DNA from: an uncultured Peptococcaceae bacterium
GTDB taxonomy: Bacteria > Bacillota > Peptococcia > Peptococcales > Peptococcaceae
Direction: 5' to 3'
DNA length: 64,000 nucleotides
NCBI GenBank assembly: GCA_910585405.1
Contig: CAJUDO010000008.1
Span: 1-64,000 of the forward strand
Below are positions 1-7,666 of this stretch, piece by piece. Position 1 is the first letter of the stretch; each line of letters opens with the position of its first letter. Made by a program: the position numbers and the translations under genes. The notes beneath the pieces are model-generated. The model was not told where the DNA came from. It worked only from the letters and a program-made list of their open reading frames with translations, and searched no databases.

Positions 1-51
1 GCGCCGATGGTACTGCGTATTCTTTTCGTGGGAGAGTAGGGCATTGCCAGG
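1..51 (+). rRNA. rrf: 5S ribosomal RNA, 3' end only
   Basis: The first ~51 bases carry the conserved 5S 3' portion (GCCGATGGTACTGC, then GGGAGAGTAGG and TTGCCAGG). The 5' part lies outside the window. Two tRNA genes follow directly, as is common at the end of Firmicutes rRNA operons. Confidence 0.85.
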
Positions 52-57
52 ATATGC

Positions 58-133
58 TCCTCAATAGCTCAGTCGGTAGAGCGCATGACTGTTAATCATG
101 ATGTCACTGGTTCGAGTCCAGTTTGGGGAGCCA
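58..133 (+). tRNA. tRNA-Asn (GTT)
   Basis: A complete cloverleaf is visible. The acceptor 5' strand TCCTCAA pairs with TTGGGGA, the anticodon stem CATGA/TCATG encloses a loop with anticodon GTT, and the T-arm is ACTGG-TTCGAGT-CCAGT. The 3' CCA is encoded. It lies just after the 5S rRNA and is probably cotranscribed with it. Confidence 0.95.
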
Positions 134-140
134 TTTTCAT

Positions 141-217
141 AGGGGTATAGCTCCAATTGGTAGAGCAGCGGACTCCAAATCCGCGTGTTCTGGGTTCGAG
201 TCCTAGTGCCCCTGCCA
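141..217 (+). tRNA. tRNA-Trp (CCA)
   Basis: The acceptor AGGGGTA pairs with TGCCCCT. The anticodon stem GCGGA/TCCGC holds anticodon CCA, and the T-loop is TTCGAGT. The 3' CCA is encoded. Only 7 nt separate it from tRNA-Asn, so the two tRNAs form the distal end of the rRNA operon. Confidence 0.95.
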
Positions 218-251
218 AAAAGACAGACAGCAATATGTTGTCTGTCTTTTT
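218..251 (+). terminator. rho-independent terminator of the rRNA/tRNA operon
   Basis: A 12-bp stem, AAAAGACAGACA with TGTCTGTCTTTT, encloses a 9-nt loop and continues into a T-run immediately after tRNA-Trp. Confidence 0.85.
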
Positions 252-375
252 ATGTTGCAAATTTTATATTTAACTTTCAGAAATGATACCAATAACAGGA
301 ATAATAAAATCTTTAATAACCTTATGGCAAGAAAATTGCTGCAGCTTTTTATGCCTAATTTTTATAAATTGGCCC

Positions 376-404
376 TTGACATTTCTGTATATATACATTA
401 TAAT
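376..404 (+). promoter_or_regulatory. consensus sigma-A promoter
   Basis: TTGACA and TATAAT are both perfect and 17 nt apart. The predicted start of transcription (about 410-412) falls on the ATG of the small ORF at 412, so that ORF would have essentially no leader. Confidence 0.8.
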
Positions 405-411
405 AACAGAT

Positions 412-540
412 ATGAACTACAGAAAGATGCTAGGAGAAGTGGTGAAAAAACTAGAGAAGCGTAGTATCAAAAAAGAATTTCTTGAAAGAATATTGGATGA
501 ATTTATTAAAAAGGCCAAAGGAGAGGATATATATGTTTAA
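412..540 (+). CDS. putative small basic protein, possibly leaderless
   Basis: A 42-residue ORF starts at the expected transcription start of a perfect promoter and has no ribosome-binding site upstream. The product is charged and rich in Lys and Glu, likely a single long amphipathic helix (residues ~8-36). No family is recognised. Its end overlaps the zinc-ribbon gene that starts at 533 in another frame, which would fit translational coupling. A GTG at 442 behind AGGAG is an alternative start. It may simply be leader sequence for the downstream gene. Confidence 0.35.
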   Translation: MNYRKMLGEVVKKLEKRSIKKEFLERILDEFIKKAKGEDIYV

Positions 541-880
541 ACCAAATAAACAAGTATTGCGGTGCCCTATCTGTGGCGCGCCGTTACAATTTGATAACCT
601 CAATCAATTTGAAGTCCCCATTGGCTATAGTGCGCACTGTTTAGAATGTTCACAGTATAGCGATATATGGGTAAATGGTTTGCGTGAAGTGCAATGTGGG
701 CAGTGGCGTAGCCCTGACTATGAATCGGACTATGGTACAATGACCAAAAAGGAAAAGTGGCAGGAAAGAAAAATTTTGTGGAGTTTGAATATGCGAATAG
801 TTTGGCATCGGCTTTCTCATGAAATGAAGCAGATGATGGGCAATTTGCGTACATGGTATAAAGGTTGTAGTATAAATTAG
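533..880 (+). CDS. hypothetical zinc-ribbon protein
   Basis: A 115-residue protein of unknown function. The ATG at 533 is chosen because GGAGAGG lies just upstream; a longer in-frame start at 482 has no such site. The N-terminal third holds two Cys pairs, CPIC near residue 11 and CLEC near residue 37, typical of a zinc ribbon. The rest is charged, rich in Trp, Arg and Met, with no membrane segment. It shares the promoter at 376 with the small overlapping ORF and stands alone before the sigma-F operon. A nucleic-acid-binding role is possible but not shown. Confidence 0.6.
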   Translation: MFKPNKQVLRCPICGAPLQFDNLNQFEVPIGYSAHCLECSQYSDIWVNGLREVQCGQWRSPDYESDYGTMTKKEKWQERKILWSLNMRIVWHRLSHEMKQMMGNLRTWYKGCSIN

Positions 881-1205
881 TGCTATAGATAGTTTCTTGT
901 GTTGGCAGTGCAAATGAAAAGCGTCTACCCCATTTTCTGCTTGCTGCACCGCCGACAATTTTGATAAATCGCATTTCTCAAAAAAATGCGAATGATATTC
1001 CAACAGCAAGGAAGACTGATGAGTAAAGTTTATTCATTAGTCTTCTTTGCTGTTGAATTGAAATAGATTCTTTTCTTTTTGTTTTCTTTAATATATTTCT
1101 TCGCTACTTTTAGTTCCTTTGTTTTTTGATTTTATATAATTACAAAAAATTGGAAGGAATCGGAGACAAGACAGCGAAAAAGATAGTATCTGGAATTAAA
1201 AGGAA
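881..1205. other. intergenic region before the sigma-F operon
   Basis: It holds a long imperfect inverted repeat (998-1057), a short hairpin CGCATTT/AAATGCG around 970-990, a T-rich tract, and a short stretch encoding a helix-hairpin-helix-like peptide just before spoIIAA. No convincing sigma-A or sigma-H promoter for the sigma-F operon could be picked by eye. Confidence 0.5.
998..1057. repeat. inverted repeat, possible bidirectional terminator
   Basis: The arms contain CAACAGCAA-GGAAGACT and AGTCTTC-TTTGCTGTTG and fold into a stem of about 20 bp with a loop near 1023-1033. There is no long T-run directly after it, so terminator function is uncertain. Confidence 0.5.
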
Positions 1206-1209
1206 GTGA
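1126..1209 (+). pseudogene. possible fragment encoding a helix-hairpin-helix motif
   Basis: In the frame ending at TGA 1207-1209, the last ~20 codons read KLEGIGDKTAKKIVSGI followed by KRK. This closely resembles the GIGxxTAxxI signature of helix-hairpin-helix DNA-binding motifs. The frame is closed upstream by TAG at 1111 and there is no credible start or ribosome-binding site. Its stop overlaps the spoIIAA GTG. It could be the tail of a decayed HhH protein or a coincidence. Confidence 0.3.
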
Positions 1210-1565
1210 TTGATTTGGAGTGGAAAATGGAAAAAGATACATTGACAATTTATCCGCAAGGCGATTTGGATTTGGTATCAGCGAAAAAAGTGAAAGAACA
1301 AGTTGATTCGTTATTATGTGCTCGCAATGGTCTGAAGATGTTGGTTATGAATTTGGGAGAGGTGCGTTTTATTGACAGTTCTGGTTTGGGTATGTTAATC
1401 GGGTGTTATAAAATAATGCACGGGCGACAGGGAAAAATGATAATTTGTGATGCCAATGATAATGTATACCGCATTTTAGAATTATCTGGTATGAAAAAAT
1501 TAATGCCGGTAATGCGAATGGAACCACAAAGAACTGTGAGGGGTGAAGGAAATGGCAAAAGATAA
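1206..1565 (+). CDS. spoIIAA: anti-sigma F factor antagonist SpoIIAA
   Basis: This STAS-domain protein binds SpoIIAB when dephosphorylated and frees sigma-F in the forespore. The 119-residue product has the family signature FIDSSGLG; counting from the GTG start, the phosphorylatable serine falls at residue 58, as in Bacillus subtilis. The start is not certain: GTG 1206 has AGGA too close, whereas ATG 1227 sits 6 nt after GGAG and would remove seven residues. The gene overlaps spoIIAB by 14 nt, so the two are translationally coupled in the usual spoIIAA-spoIIAB-sigF operon. Confidence 0.9.
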   Translation: MIDLEWKMEKDTLTIYPQGDLDLVSAKKVKEQVDSLLCARNGLKMLVMNLGEVRFIDSSGLGMLIGCYKIMHGRQGKMIICDANDNVYRILELSGMKKLMPVMRMEPQRTVRGEGNGKR

Positions 1566-2001
1566 TCGTGTAGCATTAAAAGTGAAAAGTATTGGCGAAA
1601 ATGTATCCCTGGTACGAATGATGGCCAGTGGTTTTCTCTATCCCTATGATTTAACTTTGGATGCTTTGGATGAAATAAAAATTGCATTGTCCGAAGCAGT
1701 ATCGAATTGTATGATTCATGGTTATGGTGATCGGGAAGATGAAGAAGTGACTGTCACAATGGAAGTAGAGGAGCGACAATTGACAATTCAAGTAGAGGAT
1801 CATGGCATAGGTATCGCTGACATTGCACAAGCCATGGAGCCAGCCTATTCTACACGAGAGGAACATATGGGTTTAGGATTTGTATTTATGCAAACTTTTA
1901 TGGATCATATAGAAGTATTTTCTACACCAGGCGAAGGGACTACGGTAATAATGCAGAAACTGTTGCCTGCGACCGAGCAGCAAATTGACGAGGTAGGGTA
2001 A
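1552..2001 (+). CDS. spoIIAB: anti-sigma F factor SpoIIAB (serine kinase)
   Basis: A GHKL-type protein kinase that holds sigma-F inactive and phosphorylates SpoIIAA. The 149-residue length is close to the family norm (about 146). The N-box EAVSNCMIHGY and the ATP-lid segments (EDHGIGI, then the GLGF motif) are visible. ATG 1552 is preferred, with GAGGGG 8 nt upstream; an in-frame GTG at 1543 would add three residues. It is the middle gene of the sigma-F operon. Confidence 0.92.
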   Translation: MAKDNRVALKVKSIGENVSLVRMMASGFLYPYDLTLDALDEIKIALSEAVSNCMIHGYGDREDEEVTVTMEVEERQLTIQVEDHGIGIADIAQAMEPAYSTREEHMGLGFVFMQTFMDHIEVFSTPGEGTTVIMQKLLPATEQQIDEVG

Positions 2002-2010
2002 GGTGATACC

Positions 2011-2775
2011 ATGGCAGGTAGATTGACCGATATGAATTTACCGCGCTTCCCCTTATTATCTAACGATGAAGTACAAGCTCTGCTGGTGCAGGCAAAAGCA
2101 GGAGACGAAGCAGCACGAGAGCGCATCATCAATTGTAATTTGCGATTGGTATTTAATCTGATACAGCGTTTTGCAAATCGGGATTGTGAAATGGAAGACT
2201 TATTTCAAATTGGTGTAATTGGGTTGATGAAGGCTATTGACAAATTTGATTCCTCCTACGGGGTGCGGTTTTCCACTTATGCAGTTCCTATGATCATTGG
2301 AGAGATTCGCCGCTTTTTACGGGATGACGGTCCTATAAAAATCAGTCGTTCTTTGAAAGAAACGGGAATTCGCATTCGATACACACAAGAGCAGTTGACA
2401 AAAGAATTAGGCAGAGAGCCTAAACTGTCAGAGGTAGCGGAGAAGTTAGAATTAACACCAGAACAACTCACAGAAGCCCTGGAGGCTACACAGTATCTTA
2501 CGTCAATTCATGAAGAATTGTATCAGGACGATGGAGATGCTATTTATGTAATCGACCAATTGGCTGATCGTGAGGATGATGGCAAATTTTTAGAACATAT
2601 TGCATTAGAAGAAGTACTGGAACGTTTGCCGAAACGGGAAAAAAACATTCTTTATTTACGTTTTTATCGTGATTGTACACAAATGGAGGTGGCACAAAAA
2701 ATCGGGATCTCCCAGGTGCAGGTATCTCGTTTGGAACGTAGCGCATTAAAAAAAGTAAAAGAAATGCTGTCTTAA
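2011..2775 (+). CDS. sigF: RNA polymerase sigma factor SigF (sporulation)
   Basis: A 254-residue sigma-70 family factor. Region 2 is recognisable (LRLVFNLIQRF, then EDLFQIGVIGLMKAIDKFD and RFSTYAVPMIIGEIRRFLRD), as are region 3 and a C-terminal region 4 helix-turn-helix (TQMEVAQKIGISQVQVSRLER). Family knowledge makes this the first forespore-specific sigma factor. AAGGTGAT lies 3 nt before the ATG. The gene ends the operon and is followed at once by a terminator. The spoIIR promoter at 54409 looks like a target. Confidence 0.95.
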   Translation: MAGRLTDMNLPRFPLLSNDEVQALLVQAKAGDEAARERIINCNLRLVFNLIQRFANRDCEMEDLFQIGVIGLMKAIDKFDSSYGVRFSTYAVPMIIGEIRRFLRDDGPIKISRSLKETGIRIRYTQEQLTKELGREPKLSEVAEKLELTPEQLTEALEATQYLTSIHEELYQDDGDAIYVIDQLADREDDGKFLEHIALEEVLERLPKREKNILYLRFYRDCTQMEVAQKIGISQVQVSRLERSALKKVKEMLS

Positions 2776-2822
2776 AAAACAGTGTGTAACTATGAAGTTT
2801 CATGGCTACACACTGTTTTTTT
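2775..2822 (+). terminator. rho-independent terminator of the sigma-F operon
   Basis: The stem AAAACAGTGTGTA / TACACACTGTTTT has an inner ATGAA/TTCAT helix and ends in a T-run. It overlaps the sigF stop. Because the A-run mirrors the T-run, it can also serve the convergent LysR gene. Confidence 0.85.
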
Positions 2823-2829
2823 AGGACTG

Positions 2830-3735
2830 TTAGCGAAATTTTTCGAAAAAATTTAGATATTTTTGAAGAAAAAATTGTATCAGCGGATTGCTTTCAAATT
2901 CTTTAGGCAGAATTAGTCCTTGTATAATAGGGAGCTTGTCTCGGATTGGCACGACTGTAATATCTGGTATAACCGGGTGGTGTTTTGCAGGACTGGAACC
3001 AATATAAAGGAAATTCCCTTCTTTAAGAATATCAAGCAATGAATTTAAATTGCCGATTGAAGATTTTATTTGAGGAGTGCCGATTGCGTGAAATAAGCTA
3101 TTTAAAAAATCATTGTCTTGATTTGAAATACTATAATCAATAAGAGGTTCATTTAAAAGTGCTTTTAAAGAAGTGGAATTATGATGACGACAAAAATTAC
3201 TGTTTGTTGCAGCATAAACTGCAGGAACACGAAGTAAAACAGGAATAAACTCAAATTTGTCAGGAATTAGAGCTTGCTGCTGTTCTAACAGATGTACAAT
3301 ACCGATTTGCGCCTCATCCTTCTCCAATGCCAATAGAGTGTTGCAAAAATAGGATTCAATAACCTTAATATGAATGCCAGGCTGAATTGTTAAAATTTCA
3401 TGAATCAATTGTGCAAACATATCAGAAACGATGCTAGGCTCTTTATAGATACAAATTGTTCCTTCTATATTGGGTGTACTCTTGGCAGAAAAATCTTTTT
3501 GCAGAGCAGAAATTTCATCTAGCAGAGGACATATTTTTTCTACGATTAATTTTCCCTCTGGTGTTACTAAAATTCCCTTTGATGTTCGAACTAGAATCGG
3601 TGTATGAAATTCTTCCTCCAGTGAAGAAATGATTTTGCTTAATTGCTGTTGAGACAAAAATAATTTCTGGCTGGCTTTATTAATAGAACCACAACGGATG
3701 ACTTCCAAGAGATACTGCAAATGTTCGGTACGCAT
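2830..3735 (-). CDS. LysR-family transcriptional regulator
   Basis: A 301-residue protein of normal LysR length. The N-terminal winged helix-turn-helix (residues ~1-60: LQYLLEVIRCGSINKASQKL, then LSQQQLSKIISSLEEE) is clear; the rest matches a periplasmic-binding-like effector domain. ATG 3735 is used because GGGGG precedes it by 7 nt; an upstream in-frame ATG at 3765 has none. The gene is divergent from the flavoprotein/transporter cluster at 3905, separated by about 170 nt, and by the usual LysR arrangement is the likely regulator of that cluster. The effector is unknown, probably the transported acid. Confidence 0.85.
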   Translation of the reverse strand: MRTEHLQYLLEVIRCGSINKASQKLFLSQQQLSKIISSLEEEFHTPILVRTSKGILVTPEGKLIVEKICPLLDEISALQKDFSAKSTPNIEGTICIYKEPSIVSDMFAQLIHEILTIQPGIHIKVIESYFCNTLLALEKDEAQIGIVHLLEQQQALIPDKFEFIPVLLRVPAVYAATNSNFCRHHNSTSLKALLNEPLIDYSISNQDNDFLNSLFHAIGTPQIKSSIGNLNSLLDILKEGNFLYIGSSPAKHHPVIPDITVVPIRDKLPIIQGLILPKEFESNPLIQFFLQKYLNFFEKFR

Positions 3736-3904
3736 AGAATCGCCCCCTATTAATATATTTATCATAACTTATAAGAAGAAACAATACAAGAAGTATTTTG
3801 TTGTAACATTTGAAAATTCTACATGAAATTACACACTACACATAACAAAATAAAATACATAAAATTGATATATGGACAAGATGCGTTATATGAGGAGGGA
3901 GCAT

Positions 3905-5638
3905 ATGGATGAAATAAAACATGTTGTAACAGGTGATGTGCTGATTATTGGTTCAGGACTAGCCGGTTCTATGGCAGCAATTTCCTGTTTAGAGTATGGG
4001 CAAAAAGTAATCGTGGTCAATAAAGGGAAAATGTGTTGGTCCGGTTCAACTGCAGTTTGTGGGGGAAATGATATTGCGGTCTGTTTTCCTGAAGATGATT
4101 CCGCTCTTTGGCTAAAAGCATTTGTTGAGTCGTCTGATTATACCGCTGACCAAAATTGGATAGAGATTTTCCTAAAGGAAAGTTATACACAATTGCTTAA
4201 GCTGGAAACATTGGGCGAAAAACATGGTTTGGAGATTTTCCCAAAGCAAAACGGAGCTTTTTGGAGAATCAATCGTGCAATCAATCCTTTTCGCACAGTC
4301 CTCTGCAATCTATATTCTGCATTAGAAGCTTTTTCTAAAGAATTAAAAGTCTCAAACGCAGTTTTATACGAACGCATTATGATCACTAAATTGTTGGAAG
4401 AGGGAGGAAAAATCACGGGTGCCATTGGTATTCATTATCGTACAGGGGAAGTATACCTGTTTCAAGCAAAGGCTGTTGTATTGGCGACGGGGTGCTGCAC
4501 TTATAAAGCAGATTTGTTTGATGTGTGCGGAGAGGGCTACACGATGGCATATGAGATCGGGGCGAAAATGATGTCCTTTGACAGGGGCGGCGCCATCATG
4601 CGACCGAAAGATGTGATGCGAGGCGGACTGTTATGTTCTTCGGCTTCCAGCAGTATGGCTAATGCATTGGGCAGTAAATTGGTGAATCGCGAAGGCGTAG
4701 ACATTAAGGAGCACATGACGGAGGAAGAGAAAAAACTAGGCAGAGTGGGTCAGGATCGAGCAATCCAGAGGGAAATCGAACAAGGCAGAGGTCCTATTTA
4801 TGAAGATTTTATCAATTTGCCGGATAATGTGAAAACTGTATTGAGCCAGTTGCGGTGCGCGGCGGTCAAGCGTGTGCAGTTGGAATATGGCAAAAATCCT
4901 TTTACGGAAACGATACCGATGGAACATATAGAACAAACTATTACACCAGACCAGAGCAACCGTATGGGTGGCGTATGGATTGACTGTACCGGGCAAACAA
5001 GCATTGAAGGTTTGTTTGCAGTGGGAGATGCATCTTGTCCAAAAATTTCATTTCAACATCCCTACAATGGTTCAGATTTGGGCTGGGCTTTGCTAAGTGG
5101 TGGCCGTGTTGGCAAATATGTTGCACAGTATTGTGCAGACATGACTATGAATAGTCAAAATGATTTGAATGACATTCAAGTGAGACAAGAATTGGCACGT
5201 TATAGGGCGTTGTTAGAAAAGAAAGACGGAGTAAAGCCAGATGAACTGAAAGAAATGTTAATCCAAATTATGATTCCTTATGACATTCACCATTGCAATG
5301 AAAAAGCCATGGTGCAATGCTTGGACAAAATTTATAACTTTATACAACAGGATTTACCCAGAGCCAAAGCCGAGAATTTGCACGAATTGCGGGAAACTTT
5401 AGAGGTTTATAGTATGGCTCATGTAGCAGTGATGATTGTGTCCAGTGAATTATATAGAAAAGAAAGTAGAGTTGGCGTACGTCGAGAAGATTATCCTTTC
5501 ATGGATAATTTGCATTGGAAAAAATGGATTGGATTTGTGAAACATGAGAATCAGATGTGCTTTTTTACAGAAAGCATCCCTGAAAATTTATATGAGATTC
5601 CTGATGAAGTGAATACACCGTTTGTCACGCGATTATAA
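3905..5638 (+). CDS. FAD-dependent oxidoreductase, fumarate reductase/AprA-like flavoprotein (copy 1)
   Basis: A 577-residue cytoplasmic flavoprotein of the succinate dehydrogenase/fumarate reductase superfamily. The FAD-binding dinucleotide fold starts at residue ~12 (IIGSGLAGS), and the later FAD motif GLFAVGDAS is present. There is no Tat signal, heme-binding domain or membrane segment. ATG 3905 follows GAGGAGGGAG. It is a clear paralogue of the gene at 5892, sharing the MMSFDRGGAI, GRGPIYED and ESRVGVRR blocks. At the position matching His in the DHSNRMGG motif of copy 2 this copy has Gln (DQSNRMGG), so the active sites may differ. The substrate is not assignable; an unsaturated or hydroxylated carboxylate is a guess from the adjacent SLC13 transporter. 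Confidence 0.75.
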   Translation: MDEIKHVVTGDVLIIGSGLAGSMAAISCLEYGQKVIVVNKGKMCWSGSTAVCGGNDIAVCFPEDDSALWLKAFVESSDYTADQNWIEIFLKESYTQLLKLETLGEKHGLEIFPKQNGAFWRINRAINPFRTVLCNLYSALEAFSKELKVSNAVLYERIMITKLLEEGGKITGAIGIHYRTGEVYLFQAKAVVLATGCCTYKADLFDVCGEGYTMAYEIGAKMMSFDRGGAIMRPKDVMRGGLLCSSASSSMANALGSKLVNREGVDIKEHMTEEEKKLGRVGQDRAIQREIEQGRGPIYEDFINLPDNVKTVLSQLRCAAVKRVQLEYGKNPFTETIPMEHIEQTITPDQSNRMGGVWIDCTGQTSIEGLFAVGDASCPKISFQHPYNGSDLGWALLSGGRVGKYVAQYCADMTMNSQNDLNDIQVRQELARYRALLEKKDGVKPDELKEMLIQIMIPYDIHHCNEKAMVQCLDKIYNFIQQDLPRAKAENLHELRETLEVYSMAHVAVMIVSSELYRKESRVGVRREDYPFMDNLHWKKWIGFVKHENQMCFFTESIPENLYEIPDEVNTPFVTRL

Positions 5639-5658
5639 CTGTAGAAAGGAGCAATACT

Positions 5659-5877
5659 ATGTCGATAAAAGGAATAGATAAAACGTTATGTGTTAATTGT
5701 GGGCAGTGCTATGATATCTGTCCCAATGATGTATTTGCAATAGCAGAAGGAAAGGTTTTTGTAAAATATCCAGAAGATTGTCAAAGTTGTGCGTTATGTC
5801 TCCTGGTTTGTCCAAGAGAGGCGTGCAAGATTGATAACATGCGTCCGACTGCTTTGCCAGCAAGAAGCAGAACATAA
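5659..5877 (+). CDS. 2[4Fe-4S] ferredoxin-like protein
   Basis: A 72-residue protein with two full cluster motifs, CVNCGQCYDICP (residues ~11-22) and CQSCALCLLVCP (~40-51). The arrangement resembles the beta subunit of APS-reductase-type enzymes more than a respiratory FrdB, which is larger and carries a [2Fe-2S] domain. GAAAGGAG precedes the ATG. It lies between two paralogous flavoproteins with gaps of about 20 and 14 nt, so it is most likely the electron carrier shared by them or joining them. Confidence 0.85.
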   Translation: MSIKGIDKTLCVNCGQCYDICPNDVFAIAEGKVFVKYPEDCQSCALCLLVCPREACKIDNMRPTALPARSRT

Positions 5878-5891
5878 AGAGGAGGTTTCAA

Positions 5892-7643
5892 ATGGAGAAT
5901 TTTAACACATACGACCATATTGTTCATAGTGAAATTCTGATCATTGGCGGCGGAATTGCAGGTTTATTGGCAGCAGTTTCAAGTTCGGAATTTACGCAGG
6001 ATATTGTGATGGTCAGCAAGGGGAAAATAGGGTGGTCCGGTGCAACGGCTTGTTGTGGCGGTAATGCTATGACAATTTGTTTTCCAGAAGATGACGCGGA
6101 GATGTGGATGCAAAAATACGTGGAAAACTCAGATTATACTGTGGACCAACAATGGGTTCAGATTTTTATCGAGCAGAGTTATAAAAAAGCCATGTGGTTG
6201 GATGGATTGGGCAAGCAGTATGGGAAAATGATTTTTCCTCACCATCCAGACAAAGAAGATGAATTTTGGAGGATTGAGAGAACAGGAAATCCATGTACAA
6301 TATTCAACTTACCTCAAGCACAAGATACCTTAAGACGGGAGATTGAGAAAAGAAAGCTGAGGACCTACGAACGAATCAGTATTGTGCAAATATTGTGCCA
6401 TGACAATCGTGTTTATGGCGCGATAGGTATAAATTACAGAAACGGTGAAACCTACTTGTTTCAGGCTAAGGCAGTAGTATTGGCAGCGGGCGCGTGTACT
6501 TATCAGCAGGATTTATTTGAGGTTTGCGGAGAGGGATTTTCGCTGGCTTATCATGCAGGTGCTAAGATGATGTCCTTTGATAGAGGCGGTGCAATTTCAC
6601 GCCCTAGAACGGTAATGCATAATGGTACATTGTTTTCTTCAACTGCAAACAGCAGCGGTTATCAAATGGGTGGACGAATGATCAACCGGCTGGGAGAAGA
6701 CTTTTTTCAAAATATGACGCCAGAAATGAGAAAAGCGGGCAGAATAGGGCAAAATATGGCTATTAAGAGGGAGATAGAAGAAGGCAGAGGCCCAATTTAT
6801 GAAGACTACACGAATGTATCTGATTACACGAAAGAAGTCATGAAAAGTATGAGAATCGCGCAGTGGAAACGTGTAAAATCAGAGTACAATCTCGATCCAT
6901 TTACGGAATTGATCTGTGTGGCGGACGGCGTTGAACAAACTTATACACCGGATCATTCCAACCGTATGGGCGGTGTCGCGATTGATCATCATAATCAAGC
7001 TTCTGTGGACGGGTTATTTGTTGTTGGCGACAACAGTGCGCCGGTGTTGGCGATGCAGCATCCCTTTGGCGGTTGTGAACTTGGCTGGGCCGTATTAAGC
7101 GGTAGCCTAGTTGGTGAAGCGGTAAATCAATATCTGATGCAAAGCGAGCAAGAGCAGCCATCGGATGATTGGTATGTACAAGCTGGCCGGGCAAGATTAG
7201 AGTCACTCTTTGCTTATTTGCAAAAAGACAATGGTAAAAAACCAGATGAGGTAAAAGCAAATATACTCAAGACAATGATTCCCTATGATGTAGTGCATAG
7301 CGATGCAGAACATTTACAGGCAGCAATAGAAAAAATCGCGAAACTACGCAATGAAGATTTACTAAACATGAAAGCATGGGATTATCATGAACTGAGAGAG
7401 GCAATCGAAGTGGAAAGTATGCTCGATGTGTCAGAAATGATTTTGCGCAGTGAGTATATGAGAAAAGAAAGTAGGGTAGGTGTCAGGAGAAAAGACTATC
7501 CAATGATGGACAATGTGAATTGGCTTAAATGGGTTGTCTTGCAAAAAAGTGAATCTCAGATGGCTTTAGCGCAAGAGACGATTCCTACACCGTATAAAAA
7601 AGCGCCGCAAACGATTGAGGCGCCGGCACAGCATCGCGTATAA
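5892..7643 (+). CDS. FAD-dependent oxidoreductase, fumarate reductase/AprA-like flavoprotein (copy 2)
   Basis: A 583-residue paralogue of the flavoprotein at 3905, with GGGIAGLLAA as the N-terminal FAD motif and GLFVVGDNS as the second. It retains His in DHSNRMGG, four residues before MGG, near where fumarate reductases and L-aspartate oxidases carry a catalytic HYTxGG His; the spacing is one residue longer here. The C-terminal ESRVGVRRKDYP block is shared with copy 1. No export signal is present. GAGGAGG precedes the ATG. Gene order suggests a flavoprotein-ferredoxin-flavoprotein complex, fed by the SLC13 carrier downstream. Function beyond a redox flavoprotein is inference. Confidence 0.75.
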   Translation: MENFNTYDHIVHSEILIIGGGIAGLLAAVSSSEFTQDIVMVSKGKIGWSGATACCGGNAMTICFPEDDAEMWMQKYVENSDYTVDQQWVQIFIEQSYKKAMWLDGLGKQYGKMIFPHHPDKEDEFWRIERTGNPCTIFNLPQAQDTLRREIEKRKLRTYERISIVQILCHDNRVYGAIGINYRNGETYLFQAKAVVLAAGACTYQQDLFEVCGEGFSLAYHAGAKMMSFDRGGAISRPRTVMHNGTLFSSTANSSGYQMGGRMINRLGEDFFQNMTPEMRKAGRIGQNMAIKREIEEGRGPIYEDYTNVSDYTKEVMKSMRIAQWKRVKSEYNLDPFTELICVADGVEQTYTPDHSNRMGGVAIDHHNQASVDGLFVVGDNSAPVLAMQHPFGGCELGWAVLSGSLVGEAVNQYLMQSEQEQPSDDWYVQAGRARLESLFAYLQKDNGKKPDEVKANILKTMIPYDVVHSDAEHLQAAIEKIAKLRNEDLLNMKAWDYHELREAIEVESMLDVSEMILRSEYMRKESRVGVRRKDYPMMDNVNWLKWVVLQKSESQMALAQETIPTPYKKAPQTIEAPAQHRV

Positions 7644-7666
7644 GGAAACAGATTAGGAGGGATATT

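Noticed and set aside
252..464. 70-codon plus-strand ORF after tRNA-Trp
   Set aside because: It has no ribosome-binding site, spans the promoter at 376 and overlaps the small ORF at 412 in another frame.
600..1009. Minus-strand ORFs opposite the zinc-ribbon gene
   Set aside because: Composition is that of antisense shadow; no start signals or motifs.
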